Positions 15,643-24,313 of a DNA stretch of 64,000 bases are shown in pieces. Below the pieces are notes generated by a model. It saw only the letters and a program-made list of their open reading frames with translations, was not told the origin of the DNA and did no database searches. The stretch covers positions 186,001 through 250,000 of the forward strand of contig NZ_WXVU01000001.1 of the NCBI RefSeq assembly GCF_009900745.1. The letters are read 5' to 3'. This stretch comes from Chryseobacterium sp. c4a. GTDB taxonomy: Bacteria; Bacteroidota; Bacteroidia; Flavobacteriales; Weeksellaceae. A program made the position numbers and the translations under genes. The stretch's first letter is position 1; the number at the start of each line of letters is the position of its first letter.

Positions 15643-16458
15643 CTATTGGTAATTTTTAATCAACCCTTTTACTACGGTGATTACATTCGGCATTGCTTTG
15701 TTCGCAGCATTCAAAACTTCTTCGTGAGAAACAGCGAAAGCGATATCCGGGCCACCGAGATCGGTAATCACGGAAATACAGAATACATCCATTCCCATAT
15801 GTCTGGCAACAATCACTTCAGGAACGGTACTCATTCCCACCATGTCACCACCGATGGCTTTAATCATCCCGTATTCCGCAGGGGTTTCAAAAGTGGGGCC
15901 TTGTAAGGCAACATAGATTCCCTGGTGGATTTTAATATGATTATCTGCAGCAGCTTGCTCAGCGGTAGCAATCATTTTTTTGTTATAAGGTTCGCTCATA
16001 TCCACAAAGCGTGGCCCAAGTTCATCGATATTTTTTCCACGAAGCGGGTGCTCAGGCATCATGTTGATATGATCCTTTAAAATGACAATATCTGCAATAC
16101 TATAATCCGGATTTACTCCACCACAAGCATTGGATAGTGCTAGGTTTTTAATTCCTAGTAAGTGAAAAACTCTGATAGGGAAAGTTACAGTTTCCATAGA
16201 ATGCCCTTCATAATAATGAAAACGGCCACTCATCATGAGTACTTTTTTTCCTTCCAATATTCCATAGATCAGCTTTCCGGTATGTCCAGCCACTGTAGTC
16301 TGTGGGAAGTTAGGGATATCTTTGTACTCTAAAACATGGATCGGTTCTACTTCATTCTGCAGTTTTCCAAGTCCGGATCCTAAAACAACAGCAAAATCAG
16401 GAATTTCCTGAATAATATTTCTGATGAAATCAGCTGTTTCATTTATTTTTTTTAACAT
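15643..16458 (-). CDS. punA: purine-nucleoside phosphorylase
   Basis: The 271-residue protein is the trimeric (class II) PNP type. Landmarks: AVVLGSGLGKL near 25, TTVAGHTGKLIYG near 55, the phosphate and ribose-binding GRFHYYEGHSMETVTFPIRV near 78-97, SNACGGVNPDY near 111, and the purine-site block GDMVGMSTVPEVIVARHMGM. It phosphorolyses purine nucleosides to base plus ribose-1-phosphate in salvage. It overlaps the 3' end of lpxK by 20 bp, so the two are translationally linked even though the pathways differ. Confidence 0.95.
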   Translation of the reverse strand: MLKKINETADFIRNIIQEIPDFAVVLGSGLGKLQNEVEPIHVLEYKDIPNFPQTTVAGHTGKLIYGILEGKKVLMMSGRFHYYEGHSMETVTFPIRVFHLLGIKNLALSNACGGVNPDYSIADIVILKDHINMMPEHPLRGKNIDELGPRFVDMSEPYNKKMIATAEQAAADNHIKIHQGIYVALQGPTFETPAEYGMIKAIGGDMVGMSTVPEVIVARHMGMDVFCISVITDLGGPDIAFAVSHEEVLNAANKAMPNVITVVKGLIKNYQ

Positions 16459-17467
16459 AATCTAAGATGATTTGATTGAATTCTTCCTTTTTATCAATAA
16501 CAACATTGATAGGCCAGTAGTAAACAATTTCTCTAAGATAGTCAAAAGTTTTCAGACGAACATAATCTTTCTCTGTGGTTAATATCAGTTTATATTCTCC
16601 TAATTTTTTATACTCCGCAAGGATTTTTTTAATATCATCATCCGTGAAATTATGATGATCCCTGAATTTTAAATGGGTAACTCTTTTTGAGAATTTAGCC
16701 AAATGTTCCAGCAATGGTTTAGGATTGGCAATTCCGGTAATGAGTAAAATATCGTAATAGTTCAGGTTGTTATCTGGAAGCATTTTATCTTTTCCATATA
16801 CATTTTCGTCATAACCGATGGATGAAAAGAATACTTTTTGGTTATGAGAAGGCCTGATCCTTGAAATATAATATCTTTTGGTTTCCTCTGTCAGTTCATC
16901 AGGACATTTGCTGACCATAATGATATCTGCTCTATTTGCTCCCGCTCTGGATTCTCTTAGGTCTCCGGCAGGAAGAAGGTAGTCTTTGAAAAAAGGATCA
17001 TTAAAATCCGTCATCAAAATATTGAATCCTGCTTTGATCGCACGGTGCTGTAGTGCATCATCCAATATAAGAACTCCAAGATCCATATCTTCAATTACCT
17101 TTTTAGCTCCCGGTACACGCTCTTCTGAAACAGCGATAACAAAACGGTTTTTAAAACGTTCAAAAAGCTGCATGGCTTCATCACCTACAATCTTGTAATT
17201 GCTGTCATAATTTGTGACCTCGTAGCCTTTGGTTAATCTTCCGTAGCCACGTGAAAGGACTCCGGTTCTGTAATGTTTAGATAAATATTGGGCAAGATAC
17301 ATCACCATCGGCGATTTTCCGCTTCCGCCCACGGAGAGATTCCCGACATTGATGATCGGTGTCTTGAATTTTGTTGATTTAAAAATCCCCAAATCATACA
17401 TTGTGTTTCGGATACCCGTTACCATATGATAAGCAAGGGAAAAAGGATAAAGGTACCATCTTTTCAT
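16439..17467 (-). CDS. lpxK: tetraacyldisaccharide 4'-kinase (lipid A biosynthesis)
   Basis: The 342-residue protein carries an N-terminal membrane-associated helix (WYLYPFSLAYHMVTGIRNTM), then the P-loop INVGNLSVGGSGKSPMV near residues 39-55. ILDDALQHRAIKAGFNILMTD near 135-155 is the LpxK DDGxQH-type motif. LpxK phosphorylates the 4' position of the lipid A disaccharide at the inner membrane. It is the first gene of a two-gene operon with PNP. A TATTTTTG -7 element lies 7 bp before the ATG. Confidence 0.95.
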   Translation of the reverse strand: MKRWYLYPFSLAYHMVTGIRNTMYDLGIFKSTKFKTPIINVGNLSVGGSGKSPMVMYLAQYLSKHYRTGVLSRGYGRLTKGYEVTNYDSNYKIVGDEAMQLFERFKNRFVIAVSEERVPGAKKVIEDMDLGVLILDDALQHRAIKAGFNILMTDFNDPFFKDYLLPAGDLRESRAGANRADIIMVSKCPDELTEETKRYYISRIRPSHNQKVFFSSIGYDENVYGKDKMLPDNNLNYYDILLITGIANPKPLLEHLAKFSKRVTHLKFRDHHNFTDDDIKKILAEYKKLGEYKLILTTEKDYVRLKTFDYLREIVYYWPINVVIDKKEEFNQIILDYVKKNK

Positions 17468-17474
17468 ACGAATG

Positions 17475-17482
17475 CAAAAATA
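17475..17482 (-). promoter_or_regulatory. -7 promoter element just upstream of lpxK
   Basis: On the minus strand TATTTTTG fits TAnnTTTG and ends 7 bases before the lpxK ATG, implying a very short mRNA leader if used. Confidence 0.4.
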
Positions 17483-17549
17483 GGAATTTTCATAAGCATT
17501 AGAGTAATATTCTCAAAGACTTTTCAACAAATATTTCGTTAAATTAAAG

Positions 17550-17557
17550 TATTTTTG
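17550..17557 (+). promoter_or_regulatory. -7 promoter element for truA
   Basis: TATTTTTG fits TAnnTTTG. The first in-frame TTG (17555) overlaps this element and would lie upstream of the transcript start, which favours the TTG at 17576 as the real start codon. Confidence 0.4.
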
Positions 17558-17575
17558 TGGAGTTATAACAATACA

Positions 17576-18307
17576 TTGAGATACTTTATAGAATTTTCTT
17601 ACAACGGAAAGAATTATTTCGGCTATCAGATACAGCCGGACGCTATTTCCGTACAGGAAGAACTGGAAAAAGCACTTTCCACCATTTTACGAGAAGAAAT
17701 TAAAACGACTGGTGCCGGAAGAACAGATACCGGAGTTCATGCTAAAAAAATATTTGCTCATTTTGATACAGAGAAAGAGCTGAATGATGAGCTTCCGCGC
17801 AGACTGAACAGTTTTCTTCCACCCGATATTTCCATCAAAAGAATTTTTAAGGTGAAAGACGATTTTCATGCCCGTTTTGATGCCACCTTCAGAACGTATG
17901 AATATTATATTTCGCTGGAAAAAAATCCTTTTACTCAGGAATCTGCCTGGCAGCATTGGAAGAGACCATTGGATATCGATAAAATGAATGAAGCTTGTAA
18001 GATCCTTTTTGAATATGAGGACTTCACCAGTTTTGCAAAATTAAAAACCGACAACAAAACGAATATCTGCAAAATGTATATTGCAAAATGGGAGCAGGAT
18101 GGTGCAGAGCTGAAATTTACCGTTTCTGCCAACCGTTTTCTTAGAAATATGGTTCGTGCTATTGTAGGAACAATGGTAGAGATTGGTACCGGAAAACTGA
18201 AACCGGAAGATATGAGAAAGGTCATTGAAGATAAAAACCGTAATGCTGCCGGAACTTCAGCACCTGCACATGGATTGTATCTTGTGGATGTGGGATATGA
18301 ATTCTAA
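17576..18307 (+). CDS. truA: tRNA pseudouridine synthase A
   Basis: From the TTG at 17576 the protein is 243 residues and begins MRYFIEFSYNGKNYFGYQ, exactly where TruA homology starts. A TTG at 17555 would add seven non-family residues and overlaps a -7 promoter element, so I moved the start. Catalytic Asp51 lies in GAGRTDTGVHAKK, and RFLRNMVRAIVGTMVEIGTGK and APAHGLYLVDVGY are conserved C-terminal blocks. TruA converts uridines 38-40 of tRNA anticodon arms. It is divergent from lpxK and followed by a small membrane protein. Confidence 0.93.
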   Translation: MRYFIEFSYNGKNYFGYQIQPDAISVQEELEKALSTILREEIKTTGAGRTDTGVHAKKIFAHFDTEKELNDELPRRLNSFLPPDISIKRIFKVKDDFHARFDATFRTYEYYISLEKNPFTQESAWQHWKRPLDIDKMNEACKILFEYEDFTSFAKLKTDNKTNICKMYIAKWEQDGAELKFTVSANRFLRNMVRAIVGTMVEIGTGKLKPEDMRKVIEDKNRNAAGTSAPAHGLYLVDVGYEF

Positions 18308-18337
18308 ATAAAAACTAAATAAAAACTAAATAAAAAC
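18305..18337 (+). repeat. 11-bp tandem repeat, three copies
   Basis: TAAATAAAAAC is repeated exactly three times; the first copy contains the truA stop codon. It forms the whole spacer before the next gene and includes its A-rich ribosome-binding region. Confidence 0.9.
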
Positions 18338-18344
18338 TATAATC

Positions 18345-18698
18345 ATGTTATCTATTATTATTCTTATTGGAGCCTATCGGTATTATGCACGATTAGCTGA
18401 AAAATTTGGAAAAGTAAAATGGCAGCTGGGACTTTTAGCTATTGGAATTTACCTGGGAACTCAGATTGTTTTGGGAATGTCTTATGGAGTTTATTTAGCT
18501 TCCAAAGATCCAAATGCTCTGAATAATTTTAATTATACAGGTTTTTCTGCCGCTAATCTTGCGGGTTGGCTGATTTCGCTTTTGGCAGTATGGGGTGTTT
18601 ATCTGCTTCTGGAACGAAAATATAAAAAAGAAAATCTGCAAAAACCATCTATTGAAATACAGCAGATAGGTAAAACTACCGAAGATTCTCAGAATTAA
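18345..18698 (+). CDS. small membrane protein, unknown function
   Basis: The 117-residue protein has three probable transmembrane segments (near residues 1-10, 27-48 and 70-90) and a charged cytoplasmic tail rich in Lys and Glu. I do not recognise a family. It follows truA by 37 bp and may be co-transcribed. The spacer consists of the three-copy 11-bp repeat, which may vary in copy number. Confidence 0.7.
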   Translation: MLSIIILIGAYRYYARLAEKFGKVKWQLGLLAIGIYLGTQIVLGMSYGVYLASKDPNALNNFNYTGFSAANLAGWLISLLAVWGVYLLLERKYKKENLQKPSIEIQQIGKTTEDSQN

Positions 18699-18727
18699 AA
18701 TAAGGTGATTCAACTTTATCATCATTT

Positions 18728-18760
18728 TAAACCACAAAACCACAAAAGTTTTGTGGTTTA
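18728..18760 (+). terminator. terminator after the small membrane protein
   Basis: AAACCACAAAA and TTTTGTGGTTT are inverted copies around 18728-18759, followed by AATTTT. A second ACCACAAAA copy gives an alternative pairing. Confidence 0.6.
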
Positions 18761-18945
18761 ATTTTACTCAAAGTTTGTTACGTACAAATAAATAGGTGTT
18801 TGAGATTGATGGGTTATTATTTAATATTTTCAGAAACCTCAATAAAGAGTGATCCCCAAAAGATATTCATTTTGTAAATGGTAAACATCTTATATTTTCT
18901 ATGACGATTTGTTGAAGTTGTAAAGGCTGGCAACTTATAAAGTCT

Positions 18946-18953
18946 TACTTTTG
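18946..18953 (+). promoter_or_regulatory. -7 promoter element for the ABC exporter gene
   Basis: TACTTTTG fits TAnnTTTG and lies 34 bp before the ATG at 18988. TTG at 18918-18920 is a possible but widely spaced -33 element. Confidence 0.4.
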
Positions 18954-18987
18954 CAGAGAATTTTAATTCTTTTCTTCAATTCGTATA

Positions 18988-20748
18988 ATGAAAAAACAAG
19001 ATACCTGGGGAATTGTAAAAAGGCTGTTCTTTATTGGAATGAAGTTTCGTTCCTGGTTCATCCTTACTTTAATAATCTCCATCATACTTTCAATAGTTTC
19101 TACCTACAGGCCATATCTTACTATGCAGGTTGTGGATAATGATATCACAAAGCTACAAGACAAAGCTTTAATGATGAAACATATCTATATCCTGGTAGGA
19201 TTGGTATTTGCAGAAACTGTGTTGAACTTTTTCCTGGTTTATTTTTCCAATTTTATCTCACAGAATGTAATTCGTGATATTCGTGAAAGGTTGTATTCTA
19301 AACTGATTTATTTTAAAACATCATTTTTTGATAAGACTCCAATTGGCCAGTTGGTAACCCGTGCGGTGGGAGATGTGGAAACCATTGCTACCGTTTATAC
19401 AGATGGTTTCTTAATGGTTTTCGGAGATATTCTGAGAATTGTATTCGTTTTGGTGATGATGTTCAGTACAAATGTTCATCTGAGTTACATTACATTGGCA
19501 ATTCTGCCTTTAATGGTAGTCATTACAAGATTTTTCCAAAAAAGACTGAAAAAGGCCTTTGGCGATGAAAGAACCTGGACGGCAACCCAAAACTCATTTG
19601 TACAGGAAAGGCTAGCAGGAATGCCAATCATTCAGGTATTCAACAGACAGGAATCTGAATTTAAAAAATTTGATGACATCAATATTACCCTGAAAGGAGC
19701 ATTGCTGAGAACTGTTTTTATTTTCTCCCTGTTCTTTCCGGTTGTAGAACTTATTTCTTCATTATTTATTGGGTTTATCCTGTTCTATGGAGGATATATC
19801 ACGATCAGTGCCGGGGTGGTAATTGCCTTTATTCAGTATATTTCAATGCTGATCCGTCCTTTAAGACAAATTGCTGATCGTTTCAATAATATCCAGAGAG
19901 GTATTGTAGGGGCAGAAAGAGTATTAGGATTAATGGATGAAGAGAATTCAATGACGAATACAGGTACAGTGAAGAAAGATCACTTTGCCGGTAAGATCGA
20001 ATTCAAGAAAGTTCATTTTGCTTATGATGACAAACAGGAGGTGCTTAAAGGCATCGATTTTAAAGTGAATCCTGGAGAAACAGTGGCAATTGTAGGAGCA
20101 ACAGGAGCTGGGAAATCAACTATTATCAGTTTGATCACAAGGCTATATGATATCAATTCCGGAAACATTCTTATTGATGATGTGAATCTGAAAGATTATG
20201 AGCTTTATAATCTGAGAAGTCATATTGGAGTGGTATTGCAGGATGTATTCCTTTTCCATGGAAGTATTTTTGAAAACCTTGCTTTTGGGGATGACAGTAT
20301 TACCCTTGAAAAGATCAAGGCTGGTGCTAAGGAAATTGAAGTAGATCAGTTTATTGAACAGCTTCCGGGAGGATATGATTATGTAGTGAGTGAAAGAGGT
20401 TCATCCATTTCTTTAGGCCAGAGGCAGTTATTGTCATTTCTGAGAGCTTATTTATCAGATCCTAAAATTCTGATTCTGGACGAAGCTACTTCTTCTATTG
20501 ATCATGAAAGTGAAAAACTGATTCAGAGAGCTACAGAAAAAATTACCAAAAACAGAACATCTATTATTATTGCTCACAGACTTTCTACAATTGAAAAAGC
20601 TGATAAAATCATTGTAATGGAGCATGGTAAAATTGTAGAAGAAGGAAGACATTTGGAACTTTTGGATAAGAACGGATATTACGCTACATTATATAAAGCA
20701 CAACTTCGACATGAAGTGGAATTGGAAGAAGAACAAGAGTCAAAATAA
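18988..20748 (+). CDS. ABC exporter, fused permease and ATPase (MsbA/MDR-like)
   Basis: The 586-residue protein is a half-transporter. Six transmembrane helices occupy the first 300 residues or so, with a nucleotide-binding domain after that. ATPase motifs: Walker A VGATGAGKSTIISL near 368, signature variant SISLGQRQLLSF near 470, Walker B ILILDEATSSID near 493, and switch His in IIAHRLST. There is no C39 peptidase domain, so it is not an obvious peptide-leader transporter. It probably works as a homodimer exporting lipids or drugs. It stands alone, with a promoter element upstream and a strong terminator after it. Confidence 0.93.
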   Translation: MKKQDTWGIVKRLFFIGMKFRSWFILTLIISIILSIVSTYRPYLTMQVVDNDITKLQDKALMMKHIYILVGLVFAETVLNFFLVYFSNFISQNVIRDIRERLYSKLIYFKTSFFDKTPIGQLVTRAVGDVETIATVYTDGFLMVFGDILRIVFVLVMMFSTNVHLSYITLAILPLMVVITRFFQKRLKKAFGDERTWTATQNSFVQERLAGMPIIQVFNRQESEFKKFDDINITLKGALLRTVFIFSLFFPVVELISSLFIGFILFYGGYITISAGVVIAFIQYISMLIRPLRQIADRFNNIQRGIVGAERVLGLMDEENSMTNTGTVKKDHFAGKIEFKKVHFAYDDKQEVLKGIDFKVNPGETVAIVGATGAGKSTIISLITRLYDINSGNILIDDVNLKDYELYNLRSHIGVVLQDVFLFHGSIFENLAFGDDSITLEKIKAGAKEIEVDQFIEQLPGGYDYVVSERGSSISLGQRQLLSFLRAYLSDPKILILDEATSSIDHESEKLIQRATEKITKNRTSIIIAHRLSTIEKADKIIVMEHGKIVEEGRHLELLDKNGYYATLYKAQLRHEVELEEEQESK

Positions 20749-20763
20749 AGAGTACTTAGCATA

Positions 20764-20792
20764 AAAAAAGAGAGCAAAATGCTCTCTTTTTT
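20764..20792. terminator. bidirectional terminator between the ABC exporter and the metalloprotease
   Basis: A 13-bp stem, AAAAAAGAGAGCA with TGCTCTCTTTTTT around AAA, works for both converging genes. Confidence 0.9.
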
Positions 20793-20806
20793 GCTATAAG
20801 GTATTA

Positions 20807-22591
20807 TCAGAATTTTAATTTTTTCGTCATTACTTTTCCATCCTTTAAAACAACATTCACGGTGATGATGATGTTTCTTTCATTGATAGGAAGTCTGAAT
20901 TCTGAAGTATTCACTTGTGTTTTAACAACAATAAGTTTTCCTGAGGTATCATAAATATGTAATGAAGAAATTTGAGCGTTACTTTTTACATATACAGAAT
21001 TTTCATCCTTGGTGATGAATGAATTATTCCTTGACGTTATATCATTTACAGATAATGAGGACTGTGGTACTATTGTTACGGAATAATCTTCCACTTGTCC
21101 ATATTCTGGAGTATGACATGCTGTAATAGGAATACCTGCCATATCACCAATAACCCTCATTCTTAAAGGAGTATTTAATACAGCATCTGATGGAGGGGTG
21201 ATAGAGGCAGTTGCAAATGAACCATTGATTACTCCTGTTTGATTTAAAACTGCTTCTTTAATTTCATCAAACTGACCATCATTGTTGTAATCAATATATA
21301 CTTTTATTCTGTGGCTGTTATTTAGTCCCGGAGCAATCTGAATGGTAGTAGCAGTATTGTTGGGAATTGTCGTTTTACTGATTCCCATACAGTAGTTGCC
21401 GGTAAAGTTTTCATAGAAGTTATTCATTGCCTGTTTGTAGTTGTTGGAAGAGTTATTGATGCTTCCAAACTTTACTGAAGTAATTCCAATATTATAATTT
21501 CCAGGAGTGTTTATTGTTGTTGGAGTACATGCGTTAGTAAGAGATACGCTATTATTAGGAGTTGTATTTGCAGCAACCGGAGAATTAATTAAGGATTGTC
21601 TGAATTTAAGAAGTTGTGCTGTGGCACGATCTGTCTGTCCTTGTGTAAACAAATCTCTGAAGCAGAATGTATAAGACATTACATTTCTTTCTCCACCAGC
21701 ATATACTAAGTTGGTACATGGATTGATTTGTCCCGTTTGACAGTTTCTCGGAACAGAAGAGTGATAAAGACTTTTCATAGGTTCTGTGTCACATACCAAA
21801 TCACCATTCAGAGTACAATCAGTATTTACAGGGCAGTCTCCTGTCGTTGCATTATATCCTTCGTGGGTATGTCTTAGCCCTAAAGCATGACCAAACTCGT
21901 GGGCCAGAGTTTGAGCATTAACTGCTGAAGCGCTGGTTGCCATAAAAGAATAATCATTGCTTCCGCCCGGATAATAAGCATAGCCGTTTAACCCTCCTGC
22001 ATTTGAAGTCAGTTTTTTAACAACGTAGATATTATAATATTTGTTGGTATCCCATTGCCCCATTGCCGTTATTTGTGTAGCCAATACAGCATTGGTTGTA
22101 TTATCGTTATTTACTCCGCCGCTTACATATTTTGGAAGACCGGAGGCATCAATTCTATTAATTCCATTAGTAGGATTACAATTAGGATCTATCTTTGCAA
22201 AAACGAATTTTACAGGTAAGACAGAACTTGTAGCAGACATTCCGCTGGAGGCATTTCCTGCAAAAACACCATTTGTATAGTTTACCCACGCAATAATATC
22301 AGCATCAGACTTGTTATTTACGGATCCAATAGGGCTTCCGTCTCCTACAACGTGTACAACGATTGGAATTTCATATACCTGGTTTTGCCCATTCTTAGCA
22401 TTCAGTTTTCCCGTTTTTATCATTTTAGATAATTCCAGATTGAAGGTTTCATCCTGGATTTTTTCATTAGGGAACTTTGCATAATGTTTTCTCATTACTT
22501 CATCAGTTCCACACTCTAAAAACTCTATGTTTTGTGAATAAAAATTAGAAGATAAGCTAGTTGTAATAAGCAGAAATAATAGTTTTTTCAA
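20807..22591 (-). CDS. secreted M43-type zinc metalloprotease with GEVED and T9SS domains
   Basis: The 594-residue protein has a signal peptide, then a metallopeptidase domain with LAHEFGHALGLRHTHEG near 229-245. His231, Glu232, His235 and His241 form the extended HExxHxxGxxH site, and NVMSYTFC near 303 is the Met-turn, typical of the pappalysin/cytophagalysin family M43. A GEVED domain follows near 425-515 (VYIDYNNDGQFDEI, YGQVEDYSVTI). A short T9SS-type tail ends in KKLKF. It should be exported by type IX secretion and degrade proteins outside the cell. Confidence 0.9.
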   Translation of the reverse strand: MKKLLFLLITTSLSSNFYSQNIEFLECGTDEVMRKHYAKFPNEKIQDETFNLELSKMIKTGKLNAKNGQNQVYEIPIVVHVVGDGSPIGSVNNKSDADIIAWVNYTNGVFAGNASSGMSATSSVLPVKFVFAKIDPNCNPTNGINRIDASGLPKYVSGGVNNDNTTNAVLATQITAMGQWDTNKYYNIYVVKKLTSNAGGLNGYAYYPGGSNDYSFMATSASAVNAQTLAHEFGHALGLRHTHEGYNATTGDCPVNTDCTLNGDLVCDTEPMKSLYHSSVPRNCQTGQINPCTNLVYAGGERNVMSYTFCFRDLFTQGQTDRATAQLLKFRQSLINSPVAANTTPNNSVSLTNACTPTTINTPGNYNIGITSVKFGSINNSSNNYKQAMNNFYENFTGNYCMGISKTTIPNNTATTIQIAPGLNNSHRIKVYIDYNNDGQFDEIKEAVLNQTGVINGSFATASITPPSDAVLNTPLRMRVIGDMAGIPITACHTPEYGQVEDYSVTIVPQSSLSVNDITSRNNSFITKDENSVYVKSNAQISSLHIYDTSGKLIVVKTQVNTSEFRLPINERNIIITVNVVLKDGKVMTKKLKF

Positions 22592-22648
22592 GTTATTTAT
22601 TTAAGTGTTGTTTTTTAATCCGGCAAAAATAAATAAAAACTATAAAGA

Positions 22649-23263
22649 TTAATGCTTTTTAAAGCTGCAGAAAATAAAATTCTGATGCGTTTCAAATGGA
22701 GTCGTATGGTCTTCAAAGAGGCATTTTATTTTTTCAAATTTGGCTTCAAATTTTTCAGATAATGAATCCTCATCATATTGTTGAATATCCAATCCACTGC
22801 ATTGGGTAGGCCCGTTTTTAGAGAAAGTTCCGAGAACCATGAAGTGGTTTATATTTTTTTCAGCAATATCAATATAAGCAGAAACCTGTTCCGGGGTTGT
22901 TAAAAAGTGAAAAGCAGCTCTATCATGCCAGATATCGTAAGTTTCAGTAGGCTCAAAAGCGGTAATATCTGTAGTAATCCATTTTACCTGATCAGCTTTA
23001 TTACCTAGTCTTTGCTTTGTTTTTTCCAATGCTTTGGCAGAAATATCCAACACGGTAATATTTTTGTATCCTTCTTCAAGGAGGAAGTCTACGAGATTAC
23101 TGTCTCCACCACCAATATCTATTATTTTAGCCTCTTTTCCCAATCCGAAAGAATTGATGAAATCAAGAGAAGTCTGAGGTTTTTTCTGTGTCCAGCTTAC
23201 CTGATCAGGATTTTTGGTCTCATACACATTTTCCCAGTGGTTTTTATTGTTGGAAGAATTCAT
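22649..23263 (-). CDS. class I SAM-dependent methyltransferase
   Basis: The 204-residue protein has the SAM motif I IIDIGGGDSNLVDFLL near residues 44-59, motif II VLDISAKALEKTKQRL near 70-86 and DIWHDRAAFHFLTTPEQ near 110-126. The HDRAAFHFL segment recalls thiol/tellurite-type methyltransferases. It is last in a four-gene minus-strand operon and overlaps the upstream membrane gene by an ATGA. The acceptor is unknown. Confidence 0.88.
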   Translation of the reverse strand: MNSSNNKNHWENVYETKNPDQVSWTQKKPQTSLDFINSFGLGKEAKIIDIGGGDSNLVDFLLEEGYKNITVLDISAKALEKTKQRLGNKADQVKWITTDITAFEPTETYDIWHDRAAFHFLTTPEQVSAYIDIAEKNINHFMVLGTFSKNGPTQCSGLDIQQYDEDSLSEKFEAKFEKIKCLFEDHTTPFETHQNFIFCSFKKH

Positions 23264-23853
23264 AGTTCCTTTAATTGATTATTTATTTCTTCAAATTTAT
23301 TAATTAATCCATCAATTTTTCCCTGTTGTTTTTTTATTGTTTTAGGTCGTATGTAAAACCAGTTGAAGCCTATCCATGTGAAAGTAGCAGCATACACTAA
23401 AATAGCAGATATGGGTGTCATTTTTGATGCATATTCATACATATACAGGCATATCCCCAAAAATAGCATGATGAAATAAAGGTTGAGCATGGTGGTCTGC
23501 ATAAACTTTTGTTTATTTTTTACCAGGTATAGACTTTGAAGATACTCACTGTTGGATTGGGTATTATCAATTGTATAAAAGACCATGAACATTCTGTTGT
23601 AAGCCGATAGAAAAATAACCATAGCTAAAATCACAAGTACAATTCCAATTTTGGTACTGGTAAGTTGAGGTTGATAGCGGAACCATATAAAAGCAATACA
23701 TACGCTGGTTGCTATCAGAAGCAGGTTGGTGAGGATCAGTTTACGAAGATTTTCATTTTTAAACCTTTTCAGTTTATTGAGAAGCTCTTCTATATTGGGT
23801 TTTGGTGAAGTTTGCTGTTTCCATATATTTTTGAAATCCATATTAGTATCCAT
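23260..23853 (-). CDS. membrane protein encoded next to the ECF sigma factor
   Basis: The 197-residue protein has a soluble N-terminal stretch of about 33 residues, then four predicted transmembrane helices (near 38-57, 68-90, 115-135 and 145-165) and a short helical tail. It overlaps the sigma-factor gene by 11 bp and the methyltransferase gene by 4 bp. Its position directly after an ECF sigma gene suggests an anti-sigma or sensor role, but it lacks a recognisable zinc anti-sigma motif, so that is inference. I know no family name for it. Confidence 0.7.
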   Translation of the reverse strand: MDTNMDFKNIWKQQTSPKPNIEELLNKLKRFKNENLRKLILTNLLLIATSVCIAFIWFRYQPQLTSTKIGIVLVILAMVIFLSAYNRMFMVFYTIDNTQSNSEYLQSLYLVKNKQKFMQTTMLNLYFIMLFLGICLYMYEYASKMTPISAILVYAATFTWIGFNWFYIRPKTIKKQQGKIDGLINKFEEINNQLKEL

Positions 23854-24313
23854 TGTGTTTAAATTTTTGAGTTAATTTTTCCTTGATTCTGTGAATTTTC
23901 ACTCTGATATTGGCTTCTGAAAGTCCTGTGATCTGAGCGATTTCAGCTTGTTTTACTTCTTCCAGCTCCAATGAGATAATAATCCTGTCCGTTTCGGGAA
24001 GTTCTGAAATAAATTGATAGAGCAGCTGAATCTGAGGTTCCATCGATTCCTGTTTTTTCTCTTCAAGATTGATAGGAAGATCTGTTTTGGAAAATCTTTT
24101 TTCTTTTTCAATCTGCCGGAGACAGTTGTTAGAAGAGATTCTGAAGATCCATGTTCCTATACTGGATTCATTTCTGAATTTTGGAAGCTGCTGCCATACG
24201 ATAATAAAAGTTTCCTGAGCAAGATCCTGAGCGAGATCTGGGTCATTTACATATCCCATGCATAATCGGAATATCTTTTGCCAGTAGAGTTCGTATATAT
24301 CTTCAAAGACCAT
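23843..24313 (-). CDS. ECF-type RNA polymerase sigma factor
   Basis: The 156-residue protein contains region 2 (YELYWQKIFRLCMGYVNDPDLAQDLAQETFIIVWQQL) and region 4 (ELEEVKQAEIAQITGLSEANIRVKIHRIKEKL), and lacks regions 1 and 3, which defines group 4 sigma factors. It recognises alternative promoters in response to envelope or other signals. Its start overlaps the stop of the alpha/beta hydrolase gene by one base, and a membrane protein follows. A promoter resembling ECF targets precedes the operon, so autoregulation is plausible. Confidence 0.92.
   Translation of the reverse strand: MVFEDIYELYWQKIFRLCMGYVNDPDLAQDLAQETFIIVWQQLPKFRNESSIGTWIFRISSNNCLRQIEKEKRFSKTDLPINLEEKKQESMEPQIQLLYQFISELPETDRIIISLELEEVKQAEIAQITGLSEANIRVKIHRIKEKLTQKFKHNGY

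Noticed and set aside
15631..15906. open frame on the plus strand inside the purine nucleoside phosphorylase gene
   Set aside because: It lies fully inside a gene with complete family motifs on the other strand and has no recognisable protein features.
18988..20748. ABC exporter as transporter for the Cys-rich peptide
   Set aside because: It lacks an N-terminal C39 peptidase domain and is more than 7 kb away, so no link can be supported.
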